Part shown: positions 34,259-42,586 of the stretch, one piece after another | Layout of the letters: every line of letters starts with the position of its first letter | Numbering within the stretch: the first letter of the stretch is position 1 | Translations under genes and position numbers: made by a program | Notes under the pieces: model-generated | What the model was told of the DNA's origin: nothing | The model's database searches: none | What the model saw: only the letters and a program-made list of their open reading frames with translations | Assembly: GCA_902789725.1 (NCBI GenBank) | Contig: CADAPC010000001.1 | Location: 1 to 64,000, forward strand | Reading direction: 5' to 3' | Source: an uncultured Bacteroidales bacterium | GTDB taxonomy: Bacteria; Bacteroidota; Bacteroidia; Bacteroidales; Bacteroidaceae | DNA: 64,000 nucleotides

Positions 34259-35515
34259 CTAAAGCCTCATTTTCATTCCTAAAGTCTCCAATTTAGTATT
34301 CAATTCTTTGATATCTGTTTTGTGCGATTCGCGGTTCAGGTCAAGTTGGCTGCAATAATTTTCGCATACCTTATGTGTGATGCCCGTAATGGCTTGCAGC
34401 ACTTCTGCTGCCCTGGCCTTATTGCCTCTTTTCTCCAGGTCGGCGCCGTTTATCGTCATCATTTTGAGCACAAATGCCATGCGCACCTTGTTGCTGTAAC
34501 CGCTCGCCCCCTTCTCCATGCCTTCCAGCTTCTCGTCCAGGGCGGCGCTGAGATGGGCGATTTCTTGCTCTTTCTCCTCGATGGTGAGCTGCAGCTGCTG
34601 GATTTCCTCCTTCTGCTGCTCGATGGTGGGCTGTGCCTGCTGCAAGTCCTCGTGATGGTCCTTGTGGGCTTGGAGTTGGCGGATTTCACTCATCAGTTTC
34701 TTGTTCAACTGCTCCAGCTCTTTGATGCGCTGTTCAGCAGCTGTACTGGTGCTGGCTTCCTCTTCTTTTGTATCTTTTTCTTCTGAAATCCGCTCTAAAT
34801 ATTCAACACCCTGCTGTAGAACGTCTGCATAGGAATTATAGGTGGTTCCTCCATTCGTTAATCTATGTATGATGGGTTTCACTCTTTCTATTAACAGGAG
34901 TTCTTTTCCTTCTATTTTCGACCGGCTAATTAGATACCCTAACCCTCCTGCTATGGTTGAATCTGCGATGGCATCGTTGCAGATGTCAGACAACTCGCGG
35001 GGTTTGAAGTCAATGGCACAAAAGTTGGAAATTTGCGGTGAGGGTATGATTATCAGTCCGTAAAAATCCCTTTTCCCCCCAGCTAATCCTTTTTTATCCC
35101 AATCTGCAAATTTGTCATAAATTTTTTTCTTCAATATGGCTGATTCAGGGTTAGCAGAAAGAGCATCAATATGATTCAACCAATTATACACAAGTGCCAT
35201 CGTGGCCGGGAACATGTGGTAGCTCCAGAGGGGGCTCCCAAAGTTGTGCGATGTAATTTCGTAATACGGTCTCAAATATTGGACAGGATGTTCCGCCAGG
35301 CAAATGAGCGTGACGATATAGGCTGCGTTATTAAATATGTGCGGAATTAGGGAGTCCGCGTAGAGGTTTTCGACATTTTCATATAAAAATGGTCGGGCAA
35401 CCAAGCGTGTGTAAAACTCATGTTCCAGTGTGCCTTGATTAGAGATGCCGAAGTCATTAATGTCATTTTTTCTCTTGTAGATCAGTACTTCTGATATTTT
35501 TGTATAATCCATCAT
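34259..35515 (-). CDS. Unknown protein with coiled coil, 418 aa
   Basis: The ATG at 35515 (MMDYTKISEVLIYKRKNDIN) is the likely start, as the ORF upstream is AT-rich and overlaps the promoter. Residues 1-240 are a globular part I cannot assign. Residues 250-335 are a long coiled coil (EQRIKELEQLNKKLMSEIRQ and further heptads). The C-terminal 80 residues, with AFVLKMMTINGADLEKRGNK and ARAAEVLQAITGITHKV, look like a small helical domain that I have seen no name for. No signal peptide. Codon use is more AT-rich than in neighbouring housekeeping genes. A replication or partition role is possible from context only. Confidence 0.7.
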   Translation of the reverse strand: MMDYTKISEVLIYKRKNDINDFGISNQGTLEHEFYTRLVARPFLYENVENLYADSLIPHIFNNAAYIVTLICLAEHPVQYLRPYYEITSHNFGSPLWSYHMFPATMALVYNWLNHIDALSANPESAILKKKIYDKFADWDKKGLAGGKRDFYGLIIIPSPQISNFCAIDFKPRELSDICNDAIADSTIAGGLGYLISRSKIEGKELLLIERVKPIIHRLTNGGTTYNSYADVLQQGVEYLERISEEKDTKEEEASTSTAAEQRIKELEQLNKKLMSEIRQLQAHKDHHEDLQQAQPTIEQQKEEIQQLQLTIEEKEQEIAHLSAALDEKLEGMEKGASGYSNKVRMAFVLKMMTINGADLEKRGNKARAAEVLQAITGITHKVCENYCSQLDLNRESHKTDIKELNTKLETLGMKMRL

Positions 35516-35539
35516 TTTGTTTTTTTTATAATTCATTGG

Positions 35540-35547
35540 CAAAATTA
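35540..35547 (-). promoter_or_regulatory. Promoter -7 box for the 418-aa gene
   Basis: Reverse complement TAATTTTG, 25 bases before the ATG at 35515. The inverted TGCAAT repeat (35577-35600) lies some 30-60 bases upstream. Confidence 0.45.
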
Positions 35548-35576
35548 CAACTTTTTTTTTATCAGCACAAACCTTT

Positions 35577-35600
35577 ATATTGCAATATTGCATTGCATTT
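35577..35600 (-). repeat. Inverted TGCAAT repeat
   Basis: In reverse this reads AAATGCAATGCAATATTGCA and on, matching 30762-30785 at all but two positions. It is in opposite orientation to the left copy, upstream of the promoter at 35540. Confidence 0.7.
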
Positions 35601-35736
35601 CATTTTTTTAGTTTTGAAGGAAAAATTAAAGTGTTAAAAAAGTATAAAATATTTATATAATATATTAAAATATAATTACTTATAATAATTATACCTACAT
35701 TTCTTCCAATCCACCAGTTCCAGAAAAAAAAAGAAA

Positions 35737-35753
35737 ATGCAATAATGCAATAT
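35737..35753 (+). repeat. TGCAAT direct repeat, right copy
   Basis: ATGCAATAATGCAATAT, identical to 30769-30785. Together they bound 4,985 bases. The stretch from here back to 35600 is very AT-rich and has no gene. Confidence 0.7.
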
Positions 35754-35824
35754 AGAGTAGCGCAACATCTCTGTAGGTCGAAGGGAAAAAGGTGGGGGCA
35801 GACCCCCTCCCCGCAATAACCGGG

Positions 35825-35866
35825 CCTTATTCCGCAATAAGCGAACCTTATTCCATAATAAGCGAG
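35825..35866. repeat. Two tandem 21-base palindromic units
   Basis: CCTTATTCCGCAATAAGCGA and CCTTATTCCATAATAAGCGA, each plus one base, are tandem copies; each contains CTTATTCC..AATAAG that can form a small hairpin. A weaker third piece precedes them. The MITE at 35867 is inserted at the end of the second unit. Confidence 0.7.
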
Positions 35867-36050
35867 TTCAAGTTTCGCAAGCTCATCATACCATTGGTTT
35901 CCAGGTCGCTGCGCTCAAAATTATACAAAAATTTATTCAAAAAATTAGATGAACTGCCCGGATGGCGTAGCCTTTTGATAATTTTCTTATTCAATTTTCT
36001 TATCATTTTGAGGCCGCAGGCCGACCCATGTAGAACAACCGAAACTTGTG
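35867..36050 (-). mobile_element. MITE-like element A, left copy (184 bp)
   Basis: Non-coding. It is flanked by the 8-base direct repeat TAAGCGAG (35859-35866 and 36051-36058) and has imperfect terminal inverted repeats with the common core CAAGTTTCG. It matches, in inverted orientation, the copy at 38531-38690 almost base for base apart from a 24-base stretch present only here near 35920-35955. It contains the small hairpin GGCCGCAGGCC. No transposase: it would depend on one elsewhere in the genome. It lies upstream of the glnN promoter. Confidence 0.85.
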
Positions 36051-36222
36051 TAAGCGAGCCTTTTTCCATGATAAGGAGGGCCTTATTAGAAAGAATCAAC
36101 ATCGTCTTGCTGGAGAATACTGCTCATGAATGAATCATTCATATTCTATTTTTTTGCCTACTTAAATGAATGATGTTTACATTTTTTTGTCCTGACTGAC
36201 TTAAAAATACAAGATTTTTATC

Positions 36223-36230
36223 TACCTTTG
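36223..36230 (+). promoter_or_regulatory. glnN promoter -7 box
   Basis: TACCTTTG, 29 bases before the glnN ATG. Confidence 0.5.
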
Positions 36231-36259
36231 CAGCCGAAAAAGTAAAAGAGAAGAATATT

Positions 36260-38449
36260 ATGGCTGCAAGACTCAGATTCAAGGTTGTGGACGAGGCGTT
36301 TAAGCGTGCCCCTGTGTATGTGGAACAACCGAAGGAACGCCCCAGTGAATATTTTGGCAAATATGTTTTCAACAAGCAGAAGATGTACAAATATCTGCCT
36401 GCTAAAGTATATAATAAGATGTGTGATGTCATCGACAATGGTGCACCTTTCGATCGTGCCATTGCTGATGCTGTGGCGCAAGGTATAAAAACCTGGGCCA
36501 TAGAGAATGGCGTGACCCATTACACCCATTGGTTCCAGCCACTCACCGAGGGCACGGCTCAGAAGCATGACGGATTTGTGGAGCACGATTGGAAAGGCGG
36601 CATGGTGGAGGAGTTTGAAGGAAAGCTTCTGGTGCAGCAAGAACCCGACGCCAGCTCGTTCCCCTCGGGAGGCATCCGTTCCACGTTTGAAGCGCGTGGC
36701 TATTCAGCTTGGGACCCCACATCGCCCGTCTTCATCATTGGCGACACGCTCATGATTCCCACCATTTTCATCTCCTACACAGGTGAAGCGCTCGACTACA
36801 AGGTGCCTCTGAAAAAATCGCTCCATGCAGTTGATAAGGCGGCTACGGCTGTGGCACAGTATTTCTACCCCGATGTGAAGAAAGTCATTTCCAATCTTGG
36901 TTGGGAACAGGAGTATTTCCTGGTGGACGAGTCGCTCTTTGCTGCGCGGCCTGACCTCGTGATGACTGGCCGCACATTGATGGGGCACGACTCTGCCAAG
37001 AATCAGCAGATGGACGACCACTACTTCGGTTCCATCCCGGCACGTGTGGAAGAGTTCATGAAGGACATTGAGATACAAGCGCTCATGCTGGGCATTCCGT
37101 GTAAAACTCGCCACAACGAAGTGGCACCCAATCAGTTTGAATTGGCTCCCATTTTTGAAGAGACCAATCTGGCCGTTGACCACAACATGCTGATGATGGC
37201 CATTATGAAGCGGGTGGCGCGCAAGCATGGGTTCCGTTGCCTCTTGCACGAGAAGCCCTTCAAGGGTGTGAACGGTTCGGGCAAACACAACAACTGGTCG
37301 CTCTCCACCGACACGGGCATTTTGCTGCATGCACCAGGAAAAACCACGATGGACAACCTTCGCTTTGTCACGTTCACTGTCGAAACGCTCAAAGCCGTGT
37401 ATGACCACAACGGGTTGCTGAAGGCTTCCATCATGAGTGCCACCAATGCCCATCGCCTGGGAGCTAACGAGGCACCACCAGCCATCATCTCTTCCTTCTT
37501 GGGAAAGACCGTCACCGACTTGCTCGAGCATGTGGAGCAGGCTGATGACAACAACCTCTCAATGGCCGACAAGAAGGCTTTCAAGTTGGACCTGCCCTCC
37601 ATTCCTGAACTGCTCATCGACAACACTGACCGCAACCGCACTTCGCCCTTCGCCTTCACGGGCAACCGCTTCGAGTTCCGTGCTGTGGGCAGCGAAGCCA
37701 ATTGCGCTTCTGCTATGCTCTTGCTGAATGCAGCCGTTGCCGAAGCACTCATGGATTTCAAAGTACGAGTGGATGAACTTATCGAGGAAGGCGAAACCAA
37801 AGAGACGGCCATTCTGAAGGTGCTGCGCAAAGACATCAAGCACATTAAACCCATCATCTTCAATGGCAATGGCTACAGCGATGAATGGAAAGCAGAAGCT
37901 GCCCGCCGGGGACTTGACTGCGAAACGTCTGCTCCGATTGTCTTTGACAACTATCTGAAAGATAGCTCAGTGAAGATGTTTGAGAAAACCCACGTGATGA
38001 CCCGTGTGGAATTGGAAGCTCGCAACGAAATAAAGTGGGAAACCTACACGAAGAAGATTCAGATAGAGTCGCGCATTTTTGGCGACCTCTGTCTCAACCA
38101 CATCATTCCTGTGGTTACAAAATATCAGTCCATGCTCATCGACAATGTTCACAAGGTGCAGGATATTTTCCCCGCAGACAAAGCGCAGAAGATTTCGCGC
38201 GAAAATCTGCACTTGATAGAAAAGATTTCGGACCACGAAAGTTTCATCATAGAGAATGTGGAGAAAATGGTGGAGGCTCGTAAGGTGGCCAACCGCATCG
38301 AATCTGAGCGTGAGAAAGCCATTGCCTATCACGACACGGTGGCTCCGCTGTTGGAGGAAATCCGTTACCATGTTGACAAGCTCGAAACCATTGTTGATGA
38401 CGAAGCTTGGCCGCTGCCCAAGTATCGGGAGCTTCTTTTCATCCGATAG
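36260..38449 (+). CDS. glnN: Glutamine synthetase type III
   Basis: 729 aa, the length of GSIII, with an N-terminal domain of about 190 aa absent from GSI. EPDASSFPSGGIRSTFEARG, the ATP/glutamate site KPFKGVNGSGKHNNWSLST and NRTSPFAFTGNRFEFRAVG are GSIII signatures. It makes glutamine from glutamate, ammonia and ATP in the cytoplasm and is the usual ammonia-assimilating enzyme in Bacteroidales. It is a single-gene unit. MITE copies flank it 210 bases upstream and 82 bases downstream. Confidence 0.97.
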   Translation: MAARLRFKVVDEAFKRAPVYVEQPKERPSEYFGKYVFNKQKMYKYLPAKVYNKMCDVIDNGAPFDRAIADAVAQGIKTWAIENGVTHYTHWFQPLTEGTAQKHDGFVEHDWKGGMVEEFEGKLLVQQEPDASSFPSGGIRSTFEARGYSAWDPTSPVFIIGDTLMIPTIFISYTGEALDYKVPLKKSLHAVDKAATAVAQYFYPDVKKVISNLGWEQEYFLVDESLFAARPDLVMTGRTLMGHDSAKNQQMDDHYFGSIPARVEEFMKDIEIQALMLGIPCKTRHNEVAPNQFELAPIFEETNLAVDHNMLMMAIMKRVARKHGFRCLLHEKPFKGVNGSGKHNNWSLSTDTGILLHAPGKTTMDNLRFVTFTVETLKAVYDHNGLLKASIMSATNAHRLGANEAPPAIISSFLGKTVTDLLEHVEQADDNNLSMADKKAFKLDLPSIPELLIDNTDRNRTSPFAFTGNRFEFRAVGSEANCASAMLLLNAAVAEALMDFKVRVDELIEEGETKETAILKVLRKDIKHIKPIIFNGNGYSDEWKAEAARRGLDCETSAPIVFDNYLKDSSVKMFEKTHVMTRVELEARNEIKWETYTKKIQIESRIFGDLCLNHIIPVVTKYQSMLIDNVHKVQDIFPADKAQKISRENLHLIEKISDHESFIIENVEKMVEARKVANRIESEREKAIAYHDTVAPLLEEIRYHVDKLETIVDDEAWPLPKYRELLFIR

Positions 38450-38505
38450 TTTCACGTTTTTTGAACAAAACAGGCAAAGTGCTTGCAAACTTTTTCAGAA
38501 TGCCG

Positions 38506-38513
38506 TAACTTTG
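38506..38513 (+). promoter_or_regulatory. Promoter for DUF4494/yggS/crp, upstream of MITE
   Basis: TAACTTTG with TTG at 38483-38485, 20 bases apart, an excellent match to the Bacteroidetes promoter. The MITE at 38531 lies between this box and the gene at 38723, so the element is in the leader. Confidence 0.6.
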
Positions 38514-38530
38514 CATGATAAATTAGTAAA

Positions 38531-38690
38531 CACAAGTTTCGGTTGTTCTACATGGGTCGGCCTGCGGCCTCAAAATGATAAGAAAATTGAATAAGAAAAT
38601 TATCAAAAGGCTACGCCATCCCGGCATTTTTGATAATTTTGAGCGAAGCGACCTAGAAGCCAATGGTATGATGAGCTTGCGATACTTGAA
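38531..38690 (+). mobile_element. MITE-like element A, right copy (160 bp)
   Basis: Inverted relative to the copy at 35867. It begins CACAAGTTTCGG and ends in CTTGAA, with imperfect terminal inverted repeats. The flanks TTAGTAAA (38523-38530) and TTTGTAAA (38691-38698) look like an 8-base target duplication with one change. Inside, AAAATTATCAAAA (38596-38608) pairs with 38628-38640 around a 19-base loop, a strong hairpin. It is placed within the leader of the DUF4494 gene. Confidence 0.85.
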
Positions 38691-38722
38691 TTTGTAAACG
38701 ATATTAAAAGAAAAAAATAAAA

Positions 38723-39208
38723 ATGGAAATCAACAGTTGGTTTGAATGTAAAGTGAAAATGGACGTCATGAAGGACGATGGCACAACGAAAGCAGAACCG
38801 TTCACCTATCTGGTGGATGCGCTGAACTTTACGGAGGCTGAGTCGAGAATCATTGAAGAGGTGAAGGCCTACACAAGTGGAAACTTGGACGTGACGGACA
38901 TCAAACGAGTGAAGTTCGCAGAAATTTTCCCATCCGACAGCGACACGGCCGACAAATGGTACAAAGTGCGCTGTTTGTTTATTACCATTGATGAGAAAAC
39001 ACAAACCGAGAAAGAAATTGCCAATAACATGCTGGTGCAGGCAGGCTCTTTCCACGAGGCGGTGGAGAACTTTGACAAGGGCATGAAAGGCTCGCTGATG
39101 GATTATCGCATTGCTTCGCTGGCAGAAACGAAAATCATGGATGTAATCCGCTATGCTGTTCACACAAAAAAGGAGGGTGAGGCTGAGAAGCCTGAATACG
39201 AAGTATGA
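38723..39208 (+). CDS. DUF4494 domain protein
   Basis: 161 aa. The opening NSWFECKVKMDVMKDDGTT and the segment PFTYLVDALNFTEAESRIIE are typical of DUF4494, a cytoplasmic protein family confined to Bacteroidetes and without known function. The stop overlaps the next start by four bases. The transcript leader carries the MITE. Confidence 0.88.
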   Translation: MEINSWFECKVKMDVMKDDGTTKAEPFTYLVDALNFTEAESRIIEEVKAYTSGNLDVTDIKRVKFAEIFPSDSDTADKWYKVRCLFITIDEKTQTEKEIANNMLVQAGSFHEAVENFDKGMKGSLMDYRIASLAETKIMDVIRYAVHTKKEGEAEKPEYEV

Positions 39209-39885
39209 TGATAGCTGAGAATCTGAAAAAGGTGAAGGCAACCCTGAACCCAGGCGTGAAACTGGTTGCCGTGTCGAAATTCCATCCCATCGCCGCCCTT
39301 AGGCAAGCTTACGATGAAGGTCAGCGCATGTTTGGCGAAAGTCATGTGCAGGAAGTGTTGATAAAGCAGCAAGCGCTGCCCGAGGATGTGGAGTGGCATT
39401 TCATTGGGCACTTGCAAACAAATAAGGTGAAGCAGCTGGTGCCTTTCGTGAGCTTGATTCACTCTGTCGATTCCATGAAGTTGCTACGTGAAATAGACAA
39501 ACAGGCTCAGAAGTGTGGAAGGGTGGTGGATGTGCTTCTGCAAATTCATGTGGCAGCAGAAGAGACAAAATTTGGTTTCGCTCCCGAAGAAGCCATGCAA
39601 TTGTTGCAACAGGACGAATGGCGCGAACTGAAGCACGTGCACATTACAGGCCTGATGGCGATGGCTACCAACACAGAGGACGAAAGGCAGGTGGAGTGCG
39701 AGTTTGAACAGGTGCATCAGCTGTTTGAAACGATGAAGAACCGTTTCTTTGCCAACGATGCAACATTTAATCAACTCTCCATGGGCATGAGTGGTGACTA
39801 CCTCTTGGCTCAAAAGCATGGAAGCACAATGGTGAGGGTGGGAAGCCTGATTTTTGGAGAACGGAACTATGGGTCTGAACGATAA
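39205..39885 (+). CDS. YggS/PLPBP family pyridoxal phosphate homeostasis protein
   Basis: 226 aa. LVAVSKFHP has Lys25, the residue that forms the Schiff base with pyridoxal phosphate; WHFIGHLQTNKVK and LSMGMSGDY are further family hallmarks of this alanine-racemase-like barrel without enzyme activity. The protein buffers PLP and affects amino-acid pools. It is coupled by four-base overlap to DUF4494, and the Crp/Fnr gene starts within its last codons. Confidence 0.95.
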   Translation: MMIAENLKKVKATLNPGVKLVAVSKFHPIAALRQAYDEGQRMFGESHVQEVLIKQQALPEDVEWHFIGHLQTNKVKQLVPFVSLIHSVDSMKLLREIDKQAQKCGRVVDVLLQIHVAAEETKFGFAPEEAMQLLQQDEWRELKHVHITGLMAMATNTEDERQVECEFEQVHQLFETMKNRFFANDATFNQLSMGMSGDYLLAQKHGSTMVRVGSLIFGERNYGSER

Positions 39886-40471
39886 GAAGAAAGACTTGGC
39901 AAGGGAAATATGCCGAAGCTACGGGACGTCACTCAGTGTGGAGGTCCTGCGTGCTTTTTCCGACATTCTTGTGCCCTACAAAGTGCTGCGAGGGCACAAA
40001 CTGGTGGACGAAGGCGAAGTGTGCAACCACATGTACTATATAGAGAAAGGGATGGTGTTGCAACACTACACGAAAAATGGGGTGAATGTGACAGAGCACA
40101 TCAGTCATGAGGGCGATATGGTCATTTGCATTGAGAGTTTCTTCCTGCACGAGCCATCTAAAATCATCGCTTCGATGATTGAGCCTGGAGTGGTGTGGGG
40201 TATTCCGTATGACGAAATGCATCAGTTGGCCAGCCACTCCTTCGAAATATGTCAACTCATTTTCAAGATTTATCAGCGTTCGCTCATCATTTCGCAAAAA
40301 AAAGCGGATGTGCTCCGCTTTGAAACAGCCAAAGAGCGTTACATCCGCACAATGAAGGAGAATCCCGAGATTATTCGTCGTGCCCCCTTGCACAATGTGG
40401 CCTCGTTCCTTCAGATGACTCCCGAAACACTGAGTCGGGTGAGGGCACAGGTGTCGGAGGAAAACAATTAA
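39869..40471 (+). CDS. Crp/Fnr family transcription regulator
   Basis: 200 aa from the ATG at 39869; an ATG five codons earlier is possible. The N-terminal part is a cyclic-nucleotide-binding-type beta roll (VDEGEVCNHMYYIEKGMVLQ), followed by a dimerisation helix and a C-terminal helix-turn-helix (APLHNVASFLQMTPETLSRVR). Clear cAMP-contact residues are not visible, so the ligand is unknown. It overlaps yggS by 17 bases, so the three genes form one transcription unit. Confidence 0.9.
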   Translation: MGLNDKKKDLAREICRSYGTSLSVEVLRAFSDILVPYKVLRGHKLVDEGEVCNHMYYIEKGMVLQHYTKNGVNVTEHISHEGDMVICIESFFLHEPSKIIASMIEPGVVWGIPYDEMHQLASHSFEICQLIFKIYQRSLIISQKKADVLRFETAKERYIRTMKENPEIIRRAPLHNVASFLQMTPETLSRVRAQVSEENN

Positions 40472-40537
40472 TTTCCCAATTTTTTAATCTTTTCTCTTTT
40501 ATTTTCAATCTTTTACTCTTTTAACCTTTTAGTTCTC

Positions 40538-41494
40538 TCAAAGGTTTACCTGATTGATAGGGTCGCCTTCCAAATAGGCTCTGACATTTTCGGTGCAGAT
40601 GTTGATGAGGCGCAGCCTTGCTTCGCGAGTGGCCCACGCGATGTGGGGGGTGAGGAAGGAGTTCTTGGCAGTGAGCAGTGGATTGTCGGCCGGAGCAGGT
40701 TCTGTGGTGAGCACGTCGGCTCCGAATGCTGCCAGCTGGTCGTTGTTGAGTGCCTCTGCCACAGCGTTGTCATCCACCAGAGGACCTCTGCCGGTGTTGA
40801 TGAGGATGGCTGAAGATTTCATCATGTCGAGTCGCTCAGCGTTGACGAGGTGGTAAGTGTCTTCGTTCAGGGGGCAGTGGAGTGAGACAATGTCGCATTG
40901 CTGGAAGATGGTGTCGAGATCGGCCTTCATGATGTCGTAGGGCAAGTTTTCTTCATCTTTCGATGTGTAGGCAAGCACTTGCATTCCGAATCCGGAAGCA
41001 ATTCGGGCTGTAGCCATGCCCGTGTTGCCCAGCCCTACGATGCCCATCTTCTTTCCGTAAAGCTCGAACAGGTTGTGGTCGAGATAGCAGAAATCGGCCG
41101 AGGCGGTCCATTTCCCTTTGCGGTTGGCACGGGCATAGTGGTCGGTGCGCCCAACGATGTTGAGCAGGTGGCAGAACACCATTTGCGCCACACTTTCGGT
41201 GGAATAGGCGGGAATGTTGGTCACCACGATGTTTTGGCGGCTGGCCACTTCAAGATCGACCACGTTGTAGCCAGTGGCGAGCACGCCGATGTATTGCAGG
41301 CGTGGCAGCATGTTGAGCACTTCGGCATTGAGCACCACCTTGTTGGTCAACACAATTTCTGCCCCCTTGCATCGGTTCACAACCTCTTCAGGGGTTGTTC
41401 GTTCGTAGGCTTCGACTGAGCCTAATCCGTTCAATCCTTCCCAAGACAATTCGCCCTGATCAACGGTATATGCGTCAAGTATTACAATTTTCAT
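40538..41494 (-). CDS. D-2-hydroxyacid dehydrogenase
   Basis: 318 aa. MGIVGLGNTGMATARIA is the NAD-binding motif; TGRGPLVDDNAVAEAL holds the catalytic Arg environment, and DVLTTEPAPADNP with HIAWATREAR gives the His/Glu pair. It fits glycerate/hydroxypyruvate or lactate dehydrogenases of this superfamily; the substrate is not certain. It faces the Crp/Fnr gene tail to tail and has its own promoter. Confidence 0.93.
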   Translation of the reverse strand: MKIVILDAYTVDQGELSWEGLNGLGSVEAYERTTPEEVVNRCKGAEIVLTNKVVLNAEVLNMLPRLQYIGVLATGYNVVDLEVASRQNIVVTNIPAYSTESVAQMVFCHLLNIVGRTDHYARANRKGKWTASADFCYLDHNLFELYGKKMGIVGLGNTGMATARIASGFGMQVLAYTSKDEENLPYDIMKADLDTIFQQCDIVSLHCPLNEDTYHLVNAERLDMMKSSAILINTGRGPLVDDNAVAEALNNDQLAAFGADVLTTEPAPADNPLLTAKNSFLTPHIAWATREARLRLINICTENVRAYLEGDPINQVNL

Positions 41495-41525
41495 TCTATG
41501 TTTCCCTTTGTGGCTTTGTGAAATG

Positions 41526-41533
41526 CAAAATTA
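41526..41533 (-). promoter_or_regulatory. Promoter -7 box for the hydroxyacid dehydrogenase
   Basis: Reverse complement TAATTTTG, 31 bases before the ATG at 41494. Confidence 0.5.
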
Positions 41534-41591
41534 CAGAATTTGCTGGAAATAATCGTTCATTTGAGTGGAAAAAATACCGAAAGGTGGTATT

Positions 41592-42578
41592 TTAATCTTT
41601 TAATCCTTTCATCTTTCTCAGTCTTCGGTACCATTTCATGCTGGTTTTTGCTGCCCAAAGGACGACGCGTGGGCGAGGACTGAAACAGAGTTTGCGGAAA
41701 AGGCGATGGTGGAAGGACGTGCATGCAGCTTCGCTGAGGTAAGGCTGGCAAAGTGTACCAAATTGGGTGGCAAATAGCTCGGCCTCCTCCTTGTCCTGCT
41801 GATAAAGAAGCAACGATTCAATGCACCAGTTGAAGTAGCATTGGCGGAACTTTTTTCTGAGCAAGTGGTTTCTGGTCAGCAGATAAGCATCTTGGATGAG
41901 CTTCAAACTGGTTCGCAGGGCATTCTCCTCGTTGTAGATTTTGGACGAGGCGGGAGTGTAATAGAGGTAGCCAGCCGCAGCGGTGGTGTAGGCCGATTGG
42001 CAGTGTGTCAGATAGCGCAACACAAAATCCACGTCTTCGCACACAGCAATTCTTTCATCAAAACGCAGTTGGTGCTGTTGGATGAGGTTGTGGCGGAATC
42101 GGCTGGTGCAAGCGGAGATGGGGATGTCTTTACGGTTGATGTCTAATATCATCTGTGCCATGCGGTCAGCCCCCTCATGCGCTTCCTCATTCAGTTCTAT
42201 TTTCTCTGGTGAGGAACCTCCGTCTGTCTGCCAAATGCTTTGGATGAAGAGGTCGTAGCCTGCCTCGCCCTGTGCAAAAGTCTCCAAAAAGTGTGGATAG
42301 ACTTCATCGTCAGCATCGGTGAAGGTGAGGTAGTATCCTTGCGCCACAGCCATCCCGGCGTTTCGGGCAGAGCTTACCCCTCCGTTTGACTTGTTCACTA
42401 CGTGGATGAAGGGGTGCTGCTCGGCATATTCCATGCAGATGCTGAGCGAGCCGTCTGTGCTGCCATCGTTCACCAAGATGAGTTCGAAGTCCTTAAACGT
42501 CTGGTGAAGAAAGCTTTCGATGCAGCGCCGGATGGTTTGCTCGGCATTATATATAGGAATGATGATGGATATCTTCAT
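41592..42578 (-). CDS. Glycosyltransferase family 2
   Basis: 328 aa from the ATG at 42578 (MKISIIIPIYNAEQTIRRC). SIIIPIYNAE and LVNDGSTDGS are the GT2 nucleotide-sugar motifs, and FTDADDE holds the metal-binding DxD. A C-terminal helical part with two histidine-rich segments follows. It would add a sugar to a lipid-linked surface glycan at the cytoplasmic face of the inner membrane. It is the last of the glycan genes, 8 bases after the next GT2. Confidence 0.93.
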   Translation of the reverse strand: MKISIIIPIYNAEQTIRRCIESFLHQTFKDFELILVNDGSTDGSLSICMEYAEQHPFIHVVNKSNGGVSSARNAGMAVAQGYYLTFTDADDEVYPHFLETFAQGEAGYDLFIQSIWQTDGGSSPEKIELNEEAHEGADRMAQMILDINRKDIPISACTSRFRHNLIQQHQLRFDERIAVCEDVDFVLRYLTHCQSAYTTAAAGYLYYTPASSKIYNEENALRTSLKLIQDAYLLTRNHLLRKKFRQCYFNWCIESLLLYQQDKEEAELFATQFGTLCQPYLSEAACTSFHHRLFRKLCFSPRPRVVLWAAKTSMKWYRRLRKMKGLKD

Positions 42579-42586
42579 AGTCGTTG

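Noticed and set aside
30769-35753. Complete integrative element with defined attachment sites
   Set aside because: No integrase, recombinase or tRNA target is present; the repeats are AT-rich and one lies inverted, so only candidate ends are reported.
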